From: Allorhizobium sonneratiae
GTDB taxonomy: Bacteria > Pseudomonadota > Alphaproteobacteria > Rhizobiales > Rhizobiaceae
Direction: 5' to 3'
NCBI RefSeq assembly: GCF_023700755.1
Contig: NZ_JAMKOJ010000004.1
Location: 1-64,000, forward strand
DNA: 64,000 nt
A model generated the notes under the pieces. That model worked only from the letters and a program-made list of their open reading frames with translations. It had not been told where the DNA came from and did no database searches. Positions 16,851 to 25,367 of this stretch are shown here, in pieces (the first letter of the stretch is position 1; each line of letters opens with the position of its first letter). Both the position numbers and the translations under genes were made by a program.

Positions 16851-17642
16851 ATGCAAAACCTGACACAATCCCCGGTGCTGATGGCGGCAAAGGCGCGCGG
16901 CGCGGTCGCCATCCACGCCCTGTCGAAACGCTTTCGGATGAACGGTCGCGCATTGACCGTGCTCAACAATCTCGACATGCAGATCCGCCCCGGCGAGAGC
17001 ATCGCCATTGTCGGGGCCAGCGGCTCGGGAAAGACGACGCTGCTGCGGGTGCTGGCTGGTTTGGAAGAACCCGATGCGGGCCGCGTGCTGATTGATGGAG
17101 CGCCCGTTCATGGTGTGGGAACCGAGCGGGCGGTGATCTTTCAGGAGCCGCGCCTCCTGCCCTGGCGCAGCGTCATCGACAATATCGCCTTTCCGCTTGT
17201 CATTGCCGGTGAGACCAGACAGGCGGCGGTGCATCGTGCCCGCCACTATCTCCATCTGGTCGGCCTTGCCGATTTTGCCGAGGCCTTTCCCGCTCAACTG
17301 TCCGGCGGCATGGCGCAACGGGTCGGCATTGCCCGGGCGCTGGCTTTGAAACCGGAAATCCTGCTGCTCGACGAACCTTTCGGAGCGCTCGACGCCATGA
17401 CCCGCATTGTCATGCAGGAGGAACTGGCCCGCATCTGGCAGGAGGAAAAGCTGACGATGATCCTCGTGACCCATGATCTGGAAGAGGCCGTCTATCTGGC
17501 CGACCGGGTGCTGATCCTGCCCCGGGAAAAGAACAGTCCGCTCCGGGAGATCCACATCGATCTGCCGCGCCCGCGCAATCGCAGCGCAACCGGCTTTGTC
17601 GCCCTGCGTGAGGCGCTCATGGCCGAATTTGGCCTGCATTGA
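16851..17642 (+). CDS. ABC transporter ATPase (SsuB/TauB-like)
   Basis: A 263-residue ATPase with Walker A GASGSGKTT, Q-loop FQEPRLLPWRS, signature LSGGMAQR and Walker B LLLDEPFGALD, then the switch His in VTHDLEEAVYLAD. This pattern is that of sulfonate/taurine importers. AGGTGA directly after the upstream stop positions ATG 16851 best; GTG 16842 and ATG 16845 are in-frame alternatives. It ends the organosulfur unit and converges on a LacI gene with 24 bases between. Confidence 0.85.
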   Translation: MQNLTQSPVLMAAKARGAVAIHALSKRFRMNGRALTVLNNLDMQIRPGESIAIVGASGSGKTTLLRVLAGLEEPDAGRVLIDGAPVHGVGTERAVIFQEPRLLPWRSVIDNIAFPLVIAGETRQAAVHRARHYLHLVGLADFAEAFPAQLSGGMAQRVGIARALALKPEILLLDEPFGALDAMTRIVMQEELARIWQEEKLTMILVTHDLEEAVYLADRVLILPREKNSPLREIHIDLPRPRNRSATGFVALREALMAEFGLH

Positions 17643-17666
17643 CGGCGCCTCTCAAGGCAGATGCCA

Positions 17667-18704
17667 TCAGACCGGGTTCAGCTGCTGCCCGTCGCTTTCG
17701 CCTTCCATCAGCGTCATCGGCCAAAGGCACTGGCGCGGTGCGTCAGGATAATCATCCCGAAAAGCGGGCATCGCGGCCAGCAGGCTCTCGGCCATGGAGA
17801 CGCCCAGTTCGCGCAGCGCCGGGCGAAAACAGGTGAGACGCGGCAGCAGAAATTCCGCAAGCGGGCTGTATTGACCGATCACCGCCACGTCGCGCCCGGC
17901 ACGAAGCCCCGCCTCTTCAAGACCGCGATAAAAACCAATCACCGTTGCCTCATTGAGCAGAACAATGGCGCTTGGGCGGTTCTTCGCTTGCAGGAAGCTC
18001 TGGGCCAGCGCATAGCCGCCTGCCTCATTCGGATGGGAGCGGAAAACATGCTCCTCCTCCAGGATCAGGCCATGGCGGGCCAGCACTTTGCGGCAACTGT
18101 CCTCGAAAATATAGCCAAGATTGATCTCGCCATGCGGACGGCTGATGGCGATGCGGCGATGGCCTTTTTCGACAAGCCGGGTCATGGCGGTCTCGGCCAT
18201 GCCTTCAAAATCCAGATCGTACCAGAGCGGCCCGGTGTCACTCTGGCTGCGGCCAAGGCTGATGAAGGGCAGGCGCGCTCTTTCCAGCGTGGCAAAACGG
18301 CCATCGCGGGCGCGGGTGGCCGACAGGATTACCCCATCGGCAAAACCGCGCGCCACCATGCGCCGCAGATAGGCATCGGGATCTTCTTCAGAAGACGAGA
18401 GCATGGCGACGAGATCGAGCTTGTGGCGGGCAAGCACCGTCTGCACGCCATCGAAAACGCTCATGAAAAAACTGTCGCCATGGCCGGTAATGTCATGGCC
18501 GGTCTGCATCATGAAGCCGATAATGCCGGTCGAGCCCTTGCGCAGCGCCCGCCCCGCCTGATTGGCGACATAGCCCAGCGCTTCGGCTGCCGCCAGCACA
18601 CGACGGCGCGTCTCCTCGTTCACATCCGGCTTGCCGTTCAGGGCGCGTGACACCGTGCCGATCGATATATCGAGATGCTGCGCAAGCTGGCGTATGCCCT
18701 TCAT
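17667..18704 (-). CDS. LacI-family transcriptional repressor of the sugar operon
   Basis: A 345-residue regulator. The DNA-binding head reads IRQLAQHLDISIGTVSRALNGKPDVNEETRRRVLAAAEALGY with the hinge VANQAGRALRKG, then a periplasmic-binding-protein-like effector domain (GIIGFMMQTG onward, AISRPHGEINLGY, VIGQYSPLAEFL). It is divergent from the oxidoreductase-isomerase-ABC unit that starts at 19043. A typical LacI palindrome (CGTAAACGTTTACG) lies at that unit's promoter, so it probably represses the unit until a sugar or derivative binds. Confidence 0.85.
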   Translation of the reverse strand: MKGIRQLAQHLDISIGTVSRALNGKPDVNEETRRRVLAAAEALGYVANQAGRALRKGSTGIIGFMMQTGHDITGHGDSFFMSVFDGVQTVLARHKLDLVAMLSSSEEDPDAYLRRMVARGFADGVILSATRARDGRFATLERARLPFISLGRSQSDTGPLWYDLDFEGMAETAMTRLVEKGHRRIAISRPHGEINLGYIFEDSCRKVLARHGLILEEEHVFRSHPNEAGGYALAQSFLQAKNRPSAIVLLNEATVIGFYRGLEEAGLRAGRDVAVIGQYSPLAEFLLPRLTCFRPALRELGVSMAESLLAAMPAFRDDYPDAPRQCLWPMTLMEGESDGQQLNPV

Positions 18705-18742
18705 AATGGTCCAGACCCCTTCTTCCTGCCTTATCGTTTACA

Positions 18743-18788
18743 GCATCGGAGCGAAAACCGGGAGCCGGTTCTCGGAAAAATCCGATGC
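18743..18788. repeat. Inverted repeat of the GCATCGG family, in the lacI upstream region
   Basis: GCATCGGA (18743-18750) pairs with TCCGATGC (18781-18788), with a CCGG-rich centre. It resembles the repeat at 12614-12684. It lies about 40 bases upstream of the lacI start, so it may form a hairpin in that leader or simply be an interspersed palindrome. The rest of 18790-18940 is AT-richer and shows no gene. Confidence 0.55.
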
Positions 18789-18951
18789 GCAAACAAAAAC
18801 TTAGAGAGCCAATCTCGAAAAATACAATCGAAAAGCGCTCCAGAGCCTATCGCACAACAATGCATAGCGTTTTGCAATCACCCTATGCGTCAAGACATGG
18901 CGTCGGCGCGCTGATCTCATTTTGCAAAATCGGCACCCTTTGGAATGGCCC

Positions 18952-18995
18952 TTGACAGGGCAAGCCCTCCGCAACTATTATCGTAAACGTTTACG
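18952..18995 (+). promoter_or_regulatory. Sigma70-type promoter with overlapping LacI-family operator
   Basis: TTGACA (18952-18957), an 18-base spacer and TATTAT (18976-18981) make a good promoter. The perfect 14-base palindrome CGTAAACGTTTACG (18982-18995) begins directly after the -10 box. Such a palindrome with a central CG is the classic LacI/GalR-family operator, and its place over the start point predicts repression by the divergent LacI protein. The downstream gene begins at GTG 19043. Confidence 0.8.
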
Positions 18996-19042
18996 GAGGA
19001 TGACGAAAGGGGAGTTTCGTCGCATCCGTGAGGAGGTTTCCA

Positions 19043-20110
19043 GTGACATATACGGCGGTTTTATGCGGGTGCGGAGCTATGGCCAGAGGTTGGCTCAAGG
19101 CACTGAATGAGGACCCGGACCTGAAACGGGATATACGCATCGCCGGTCTGGTCGATCTCGATCCCGGCGCTGCCGCAGCATTGGCCGATGAATTTGGCCT
19201 GCAGGATGCAGCGCTTGGAACCGATCTTGCCGCCATGCTCACAAAAACCCGGCCCGATATCCTCTTCGATGTGGTGGTGCCTGCCGCCCGCGCCAGCGTG
19301 GTGGAAACGGCCTTCGCCCATGGCTGCCATGTGCTGAGCGAAAAACCGCTGGCCGTCAGTCTCGATGAGGCCCGGCATCTGGTGCAAAGGGCAAAAGCGA
19401 CAAAGCGACTTCATGCCGTGGTGCAGAACCGGCGTTTCATTGCCGGTACAAGGCGGTTGCGCCGGGCGGTGGAAGACGGGCTGATCGGCGAACTGACCGC
19501 TATCCATTGCGATTTTTTCATCGGGCCGCATTTCGGCGGTTTTCGCGAGACGATGCAGCATGTGCTGCTTCTGGATATGGCCATCCATACGCTGGATGCC
19601 GCCCGTTTCGTTTCTGATCGCAAGGCTTTGTCCGTCTATTGCGTCGAAACCAATCCGGCCGGATCCTGGTATGCCGATGGGGCCAGCGCCAACGCCATCT
19701 TTGCGCTTACGGGTGATGTGGTGCTGACCTATCGCGGCTCCTGGTGCGCGAAGGGCCGCCGCACCAGTTGGGAAAGCGCCTGGCGGCTGGTGGGCTCCCA
19801 AGGCATGATCACCTGGGACGGTGAGGACACATTCGAGGTGACTGTGGAAGGGACGGAAGAGGGGCTACTGCCCGGTTTTACGTCTCTCGATATGCCGCCC
19901 GCAGCTGACGAGAATGAGACGCTGGGCCATCGCAGCGTGCTTAGGGATTTCGTCAAGGCGCTTCAGGACGGCCATGAGCCGGAAACCGTCAGCCATGACA
20001 ATATCGACAGCCTTGCCATGGTCTTTGCCGCCATTGAAAGCGCCCGCAGCGGCTTGCCCGTCGCGATAAAACCCGGCAACCCGGATAATGAGGGAGAATT
20101 GCGCCCATGA
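19043..20110 (+). CDS. Gfo/Idh/MocA-family NAD(P)-dependent oxidoreductase
   Basis: A 355-residue dehydrogenase. The Rossmann motif appears as VLCGCGAMARGWLKAL (residues about 6-21), followed by the family signature EKPLAVSLDEARHLV near residue 105 with its conserved Lys, and a C-terminal GFO domain (HFGGFRETMQHVLLLDMAIHTLDAARF). The substrate is a sugar, inositol or derivative, oxidised at a ring carbon. GTG 19043 follows AGGAGG at the ideal distance; GTG 19028 lies upstream of that site. The stop overlaps the isomerase start as ATGA. It is first in the LacI-controlled unit. Confidence 0.85.
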   Translation: MTYTAVLCGCGAMARGWLKALNEDPDLKRDIRIAGLVDLDPGAAAALADEFGLQDAALGTDLAAMLTKTRPDILFDVVVPAARASVVETAFAHGCHVLSEKPLAVSLDEARHLVQRAKATKRLHAVVQNRRFIAGTRRLRRAVEDGLIGELTAIHCDFFIGPHFGGFRETMQHVLLLDMAIHTLDAARFVSDRKALSVYCVETNPAGSWYADGASANAIFALTGDVVLTYRGSWCAKGRRTSWESAWRLVGSQGMITWDGEDTFEVTVEGTEEGLLPGFTSLDMPPAADENETLGHRSVLRDFVKALQDGHEPETVSHDNIDSLAMVFAAIESARSGLPVAIKPGNPDNEGELRP

Positions 20111-21009
20111 CCACGCCGCTTCATTCCATTCGCATCGGCACGATGATCAGCGCCACTTCCGGCAAAGCGGCAGAGCGCATCGGCCAGCTTTCCGATATGG
20201 GCTTTGAAAGTTTTCAGCCGTTTTTCTGGCAGACCACCCATGGACAGGATCTCGCCGAACTGGGCAAGCGCTGCCGCGACGCCATCGGTGAGCGTGACAT
20301 CACCATTCCGACGCTCGGCATGTTCGGCAATCCGCTGGAGGAACAGGCGCTCGACCTTGAGACCCTGCAGGGCTGGAAGGACTGTATCGACAATGCCCAT
20401 CATTTCGGCGCAACCTGCGTGACCGGCTTCACCGGTCGGTTGCGTGGCAGGCCGCTGCCGGACAGCCTGCCGCGCTACCGGGAGATCTGGAGCGAGCTTG
20501 CCCGCCGCGCCGCCGACAAGGGGGTGAAAATCGCCTTTGAAAATTGCGCCATGGACGGCAACTGGCAGAGCGGCGACTGGAACATCGCCCATAATCCCGA
20601 TGCCTGGGAGTTGATTTTCAACGAGACCCCGGAGGATCACATCGGGCTGGAATGGGAGCCCTGCCATCAGATGGTCTATCTGATCGACCCCCTGCCGCAG
20701 ATCCGCAAATGGGCGCATAAATTCTTCCATATCCATGGCAAGGATGCCACCATTCGCTGGGATGTGATCCGCGAACACGGGATTTTCGGCAAGCATCCCT
20801 TCGTATTCATGCGTACGCCGGGCTTTGGCGACACCAGCTGGACGGATGTGATCTCCGAATTGCGGCTGGCCGGCTGGTCCGGCTCCATCGACATCGAGGG
20901 CTGGCACGATCCGGTCTATCGGGACGCGCTGGAAATGACCGGGCAGGTGCATGCCCTCACCTATCTGAAGCAATGCCGCGGCGGCAGTTTCGTCGCCGAT
21001 CCGGTCTGA
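20107..21009 (+). CDS. Sugar phosphate isomerase/epimerase (AP-endonuclease-2-like TIM barrel)
   Basis: A 300-residue TIM-barrel protein of the xylose-isomerase-like family. Metal-site residues probably include the Glu in VKIAFENCAMDG, the Glu and His in LEWEPCHQ, the His in FHIHGKDATI and the Glu in SIDIEGWHDP. These enzymes isomerise or epimerise, or act as dehydratases on, keto-sugars and inosols. Pairing with a Gfo/Idh/MocA dehydrogenase is a recurrent theme, where one oxidises and the other rearranges the keto product. It overlaps the upstream gene by four bases. Confidence 0.85.
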   Translation: MTTPLHSIRIGTMISATSGKAAERIGQLSDMGFESFQPFFWQTTHGQDLAELGKRCRDAIGERDITIPTLGMFGNPLEEQALDLETLQGWKDCIDNAHHFGATCVTGFTGRLRGRPLPDSLPRYREIWSELARRAADKGVKIAFENCAMDGNWQSGDWNIAHNPDAWELIFNETPEDHIGLEWEPCHQMVYLIDPLPQIRKWAHKFFHIHGKDATIRWDVIREHGIFGKHPFVFMRTPGFGDTSWTDVISELRLAGWSGSIDIEGWHDPVYRDALEMTGQVHALTYLKQCRGGSFVADPV

Positions 21010-21075
21010 CGTCACGCATCCGATCATTCCCGGTCAGGAGGAGGCCGGGCCATAAATCAATGGGAGGAGGAAAGC

Positions 21076-22293
21076 ATGTCCATTCGCAGCCTTCTGCTGG
21101 CCGGGGCGCTTGCGCTTGCCAGCCTGTCTGCGGCCCAGGCCGAGGAGATCACCCTTCGCATCTGGAGCCTCGACAAACCGGAACAGCCCGCCTGGAACCT
21201 GGCGCGGGAATTCGAGAAGAAAGAGCCGAACATCAAGGTGGAATACCGGCTCATTCCGTTTGAAGACGTGGTCAGTGAGGCCATGCGCGCCTATGCCACC
21301 GGTCAGGCCCCGGATATCATCACCATCGACAACCCCGATCACGCGCTGTTTGCCTCGCGCGGGGCCTTTCTCGATCTGACCGACAGGATCGCCAAATCCA
21401 AGGTGATCAAAAAGGAAAATTACTTTCCCGGCCCGCTTGCCTCCGTCACCTGGAAGGGCAGGCTTTACGGTGTGCCGAAGGCCACCAACACCATCGCCCT
21501 TTATTATAATGCCGATATGTTCCGGGCCAAAGGACTTGATCCGGACAAGCCGCCACAGACCTGGGACGCGCTTCTCGCTGACGCCCGCAAGCTGACCGAT
21601 CCGGCCAAAAATATCTATGGGCTGGCCTTTTGCGCCAAGGCCAGCGAGGAAGGTACCTTCCAGTTTCTGCCATGGGTGCAGATGGCAGGCGGCAGCTACC
21701 GGCACATCAACACCGATGGCGGCGTCAAGGCCCTGACCTTCTGGAAAACCCTTCTCGATGAAAAGCTCGCCTCGCCGGACACGCTGACGCGCGGCCAATG
21801 GGATTCCACCGGCACCTTCAATTCCGGCAATGCCGCCATGGCGATTTCCGGCCCCTGGGAACTGAACCGCATGAGCCAGGAAGCCAAATTCGACTGGCGC
21901 GTCGCGCTTCTGCCCGTGCCGCATCCGGGTGACGAACGTTCCTCGGCCATGGGCGATTTCAACTGGGCGATCTTCTCAACCACCAAACATCCCGATGAGG
22001 CGTTCAAGGCGCTCGAATATTTTGCCTCGCAGGATGACAAGATGTTTGCCAAATACGGCCAGCTTCCGGCCCGTTCCGACATCACCCTGCCGCCGACCGG
22101 CAATGCGTACAAGGATGCGGCGCTGAAAGTCTTTCAGGAACAGTTGAAATACGCCAAGCCGCGTGGTCCCGATCCGCAATGGGCGAAAATTTCCAAGGCG
22201 ATCCAGGATGCCATTCAGGCCGCGCTGACCGGCCAGATGACGCCCAAGGCAGCGCTGGATGTCGCACAGCAGAAGATCGACGCCGTTCCTTGA
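21076..22293 (+). CDS. ABC sugar-binding protein (MalE-type, family 1)
   Basis: A 405-residue periplasmic protein with a Sec signal peptide ([18 protein letters not shown] then AAQAEE, cut after AQA). The mature part has [28 protein letters not shown], a [22 protein letters not shown] ligand region, and [18 protein letters not shown], all usual for family 1 carbohydrate-binding proteins. GGAGGAGGAAAGC precedes ATG 21076. The ligand is probably a mono- or disaccharide or a polyol processed by the two enzymes just upstream. Confidence 0.85.
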   Translation: MSIRSLLLAGALALASLSAAQAEEITLRIWSLDKPEQPAWNLAREFEKKEPNIKVEYRLIPFEDVVSEAMRAYATGQAPDIITIDNPDHALFASRGAFLDLTDRIAKSKVIKKENYFPGPLASVTWKGRLYGVPKATNTIALYYNADMFRAKGLDPDKPPQTWDALLADARKLTDPAKNIYGLAFCAKASEEGTFQFLPWVQMAGGSYRHINTDGGVKALTFWKTLLDEKLASPDTLTRGQWDSTGTFNSGNAAMAISGPWELNRMSQEAKFDWRVALLPVPHPGDERSSAMGDFNWAIFSTTKHPDEAFKALEYFASQDDKMFAKYGQLPARSDITLPPTGNAYKDAALKVFQEQLKYAKPRGPDPQWAKISKAIQDAIQAALTGQMTPKAALDVAQQKIDAVP

Positions 22294-22399
22294 GCCTTGC
22301 TTTTGGCGGAACCCCTCATCGTAAGTTCTCGCCAAAAGACCATAACAGCGCCATGCGCCAGATATGACGCACAAAACGCGCTGTCACACGTTTCATCTG

Positions 22400-22446
22400 C
22401 TGCATCATTTCACCTTAAATCCTACCCGATTTCAGGAATGATGCAG
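22400..22446. repeat. Palindromic intergenic element (CTGCATCATT family)
   Basis: CTGCATCATT (22400-22409) pairs with AATGATGCAG (22437-22446), and inside it AAATC (22417-22421) pairs with GATTT (22428-22432). The flank on the left reads GACGCACAAAACGCGCTGTCACACG. A truncated relative lies at about 35477-35520. The stem sits between a binding-protein gene and its permease, where it may also lower read-through. Confidence 0.6.
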
Positions 22447-22536
22447 GAGCAACTTCAACTCCCCTGCCCTTTGCTCCGGTTCCTCCCGGGCGCGGTCGCC
22501 TCGCTGGTTTGAGGTGGCCGCGACCCGGCGGAACGG

Positions 22537-23463
22537 ATGAACTGGAAAGAAGCGAACGCCATGCGCAAACTGCTGCTCTCGATGACGGATGGACGCGGCT
22601 TCGACCTTGTTCTGGTCGTGCTGCCGCTTGGCTTTCTCCTGGTTCTGTCCGGTCTGCCGCTCCTCTACAATGTGGTGATGAGCTTTCAGCAGGTGGACAT
22701 GTTCTCGCTTGGCAGCATGATCCGACCCTTTGTCGGCTTCGATAATTATAAAAGCCTGTTTGCCCTGCCGGAAACCTGGCCGATCCTGGCCAATACGGCG
22801 ATTTTCGTGACCGCCTCGATTGCCGGCCAGTTTGTTCTGGGTTTCGCTCTGGCCCTGTTCTTTGCCAGCGGTTTTCCCGGCGCGTCCTGGCTGAGGGGCC
22901 TGTTTCTCGTCTCCTGGGTCATGCCCGGTCTGGTGGTCGGGGCGATCTGGAACTGGATGCTGTCGGGCGATTTCGGTGTCATCAATTTTCTGCTGCATGA
23001 AACCGGGCTGATTTCACAGAATATCTTCTGGCGCTCGGACCCGCATTATGCACTTTTCGCCGTGATCATCGCCAATATCTGGCTCGGCACCTCCTTCAAC
23101 ATGATCCTGCTGTCGGTCGGCCTTGCCGCTATTCCGAGGGATATTTACGAGGCGGCAGAGCTGGATGGCGCCACCGTCTGGCAGCGCTTTTGGACCATTA
23201 CCCTGCCGATGATGCGCGCTTCCATCGGCGCGGTCGTCTCGCTCGGGCTGATCTTCACCCTGCAACAATTCGATCTCTTTGCCGCCATCACCTCGGGCGG
23301 GCCGAACAATGCCTCGAATGTGGCGCAATACTGGGCCTGGGACCTGTCCTTCAAACAATATGATTTCGCCAAGGGCGCGACGGTCTCGGTGATCATGGTG
23401 GTCTTCGTCATGCTGGCCTCCATTGTCTATGTCCGCTCCACGCGGCAGGAGGTCCGGGGATGA
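22537..23463 (+). CDS. ABC sugar permease (MalF/UgpA-like)
   Basis: A membrane protein of about 300 residues with six predicted transmembrane segments. The cytoplasmic EAA loop reads IPRDIYEAAELDGATVWQRFWTITLPMM, the signature of this permease class. ATG 22537 is used, but ATG 22561 (MRKLLLSMTDG) is also plausible because no strong ribosome site decides between them. It pairs with the permease that overlaps its end by four bases. Confidence 0.85.
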   Translation: MNWKEANAMRKLLLSMTDGRGFDLVLVVLPLGFLLVLSGLPLLYNVVMSFQQVDMFSLGSMIRPFVGFDNYKSLFALPETWPILANTAIFVTASIAGQFVLGFALALFFASGFPGASWLRGLFLVSWVMPGLVVGAIWNWMLSGDFGVINFLLHETGLISQNIFWRSDPHYALFAVIIANIWLGTSFNMILLSVGLAAIPRDIYEAAELDGATVWQRFWTITLPMMRASIGAVVSLGLIFTLQQFDLFAAITSGGPNNASNVAQYWAWDLSFKQYDFAKGATVSVIMVVFVMLASIVYVRSTRQEVRG

Positions 23464-24287
23464 GTGTGCATATGCAACACCGGCTGATGCTGGCGATCGC
23501 CCTTCTGCTGGCGGCGATCTATCTCTTTCCGCTTTACTGGATGTATGTCACCACGCTGAAAAGCGGCTCGGCCATGTTTGCCACGCCGCCCGCCTTCTGG
23601 CCGCAGGATCCGCAATGGCGCACCTATGCCTATGTGTGGGAAAGCCGCAATATGGGCCGTTATTTGTGGAATTCGCTGGTGATAGCCTGTGGCTCCGTGG
23701 CGCTGATCGTCGTGCTGGGCACGGGCTGCGCCTATGTGCTGGCGCGTTATCGCAATGCCTATGTCGATGCGGGCCTGTTTCTCATTCTCATGCTGCAGGT
23801 TCTGCCCGCATCGCTGATGATCACGCCGATTTTTGTCGGGTTTTCCCAGATCGGCCTTCTCGCCACGCCGCGTTTTGCCGTGGTTCTGGCGATTGCAGCG
23901 AAATCCATGCCCTTCTTCGTGGTGCTGGTGCGCGCCACCTTCATGAGCGTGCCGATGGAGCTGGAAGAGGCGGCGCTGGTGGATGGCAATTCCCGTTTCG
24001 GCGCTTTCTTCGCCATCGTTCTGCCGCTGGCGCGCAACGGCATTCTGGTTGCCGCCATTCTCATTTTCATGCAGGCCTTCGGTGAATTCGTCTATTCCAA
24101 ATCGATCATCCAGAACGTGGATTACCAGCCGGCCAGTGTCGGTCTCAACTCCTTCATGGGCCCCAACACCAATGAATGGAACAGGATCATGGCCTTTGCC
24201 GCCATGTATGTCACACCGATCCTTGCCGTTTTCGTTCTCCTGCAACGCCGGATCGTCTCCGGCCTCACCTCCGGAGCGCTCAAATGA
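23460..24287 (+). CDS. ABC sugar permease (MalG/UgpE-like)
   Basis: A 275-residue inner-membrane protein. Its EAA loop reads VPMELEEAALVDGNSRFGAFFAIVLPLARNGI, and the N-terminal segment AIALLLAAIYLFPLYWMYVTTLKSG is typical of MalG relatives. It starts inside the previous gene (ATGA, 23460-23463) and ends inside the next (24284-24287), so the three importer genes are translationally linked. Confidence 0.85.
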   Translation: MSVHMQHRLMLAIALLLAAIYLFPLYWMYVTTLKSGSAMFATPPAFWPQDPQWRTYAYVWESRNMGRYLWNSLVIACGSVALIVVLGTGCAYVLARYRNAYVDAGLFLILMLQVLPASLMITPIFVGFSQIGLLATPRFAVVLAIAAKSMPFFVVLVRATFMSVPMELEEAALVDGNSRFGAFFAIVLPLARNGILVAAILIFMQAFGEFVYSKSIIQNVDYQPASVGLNSFMGPNTNEWNRIMAFAAMYVTPILAVFVLLQRRIVSGLTSGALK

Positions 24288-25366
24288 GCCAGCAGATCCA
24301 GTTGTCCGGCGTCAACAAATATTACGGCGCCTATCATGCTCTGAGAGAAATCAATCTCGATATCCCCAAAGGTGCCTTCGTTGCGCTGGTCGGCCCTTCC
24401 GGCTGCGGCAAATCCACCCTGCTTCGAACGCTTGCGGGGCTTGAAACCATCTCCTCCGGCGAATTGCGCATTGCCGGAGAGCGGATGAACGGCGTGCCGC
24501 CGCGCAGACGCGATCTCGCCATGGTCTTCCAGTCCTATGCGCTTTATCCACATATGACAGTGGAGGAAAACCTCACCTATTCCCTGCGTCTGCGCGGGGT
24601 GAAGAAGGCCGAGGCCCGCAAGGCCGCCGCCGAGATTGCCGCCACAACCGGGCTTTCGCATCTGCTTGGCCGTTATCCGCGGGAGCTTTCCGGCGGCCAG
24701 CGCCAGCGGGTGGCCATGAGCCGCGCCATTATCCGCAAGCCGAAGGCCTTTCTTTTCGACGAGCCGCTCTCCAATCTCGATGCCGCATTGAGAGTGCATA
24801 TGCGCAAGGAAATCCGCGCGCTGCATGACAGGCTGGGCGCAACCTCGGTCTATGTCACCCATGATCAGGTGGAGGCCATGACCATGGCCGATCATGTCGT
24901 GGTCATGCGTCAGGGGGTAATCGAGCAGCAGGGCGCGCCACTCGACCTCTATGACAGGCCGGTCAATCGCTTCGTCGCCGGCTTCATCGGCTCACCGGCG
25001 ATGAATTTCGTGCCCGCAACCGTGGAAGCCGGGCAATTGCTGCTGCGCTTTTCATCGGGAGAGACACAAAGCGTAAAGCTGTCGCAGCCACTGCCGGAGG
25101 GGGCGGACCTCCTCGTCGGGCTGCGCCCCGAACATCTTCATCTTGCACCGGAAAGTGAGGCCAGACTGCGCCTGCCTGTCGGTCTCGTCGAAAGCACCGG
25201 TTCAACCACGTTTCTGGCCTCAGCCACCAAGCCGGAGATCACCGTGGTTTCGGCAACACGGCTCACGCTTTCCCCCGGCAGCATGATGGCGCTGACCTTC
25301 GAGGATCCCCATCTCCATCTTTTCGATCCCGAAACCGGCATGCGGCATAAGGCGACGACAGCCTGA
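24284..25366 (+). CDS. ABC sugar importer ATPase (MalK/UgpC-like)
   Basis: A 360-residue ATPase with a C-terminal TOBE-type domain. Walker A GPSGCGKST, Q-loop VFQSYALYPHMTVEENL, signature LSGGQRQRVAMSRAI, Walker B FLFDEPLSNLD and switch His in VTHDQVEAMTMAD are intact. The regulatory domain starts near residue 240 (GSPAMNFVPA). ATG 24284 overlaps the permease stop. It ends one base before the convergent kdpE stop codon, so no room for a terminator exists between the two except a short GCCTGAgTCAGGC dyad. Confidence 0.85.
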   Translation: MSQQIQLSGVNKYYGAYHALREINLDIPKGAFVALVGPSGCGKSTLLRTLAGLETISSGELRIAGERMNGVPPRRRDLAMVFQSYALYPHMTVEENLTYSLRLRGVKKAEARKAAAEIAATTGLSHLLGRYPRELSGGQRQRVAMSRAIIRKPKAFLFDEPLSNLDAALRVHMRKEIRALHDRLGATSVYVTHDQVEAMTMADHVVVMRQGVIEQQGAPLDLYDRPVNRFVAGFIGSPAMNFVPATVEAGQLLLRFSSGETQSVKLSQPLPEGADLLVGLRPEHLHLAPESEARLRLPVGLVESTGSTTFLASATKPEITVVSATRLTLSPGSMMALTFEDPHLHLFDPETGMRHKATTA

Positions 25367-25367
25367 G

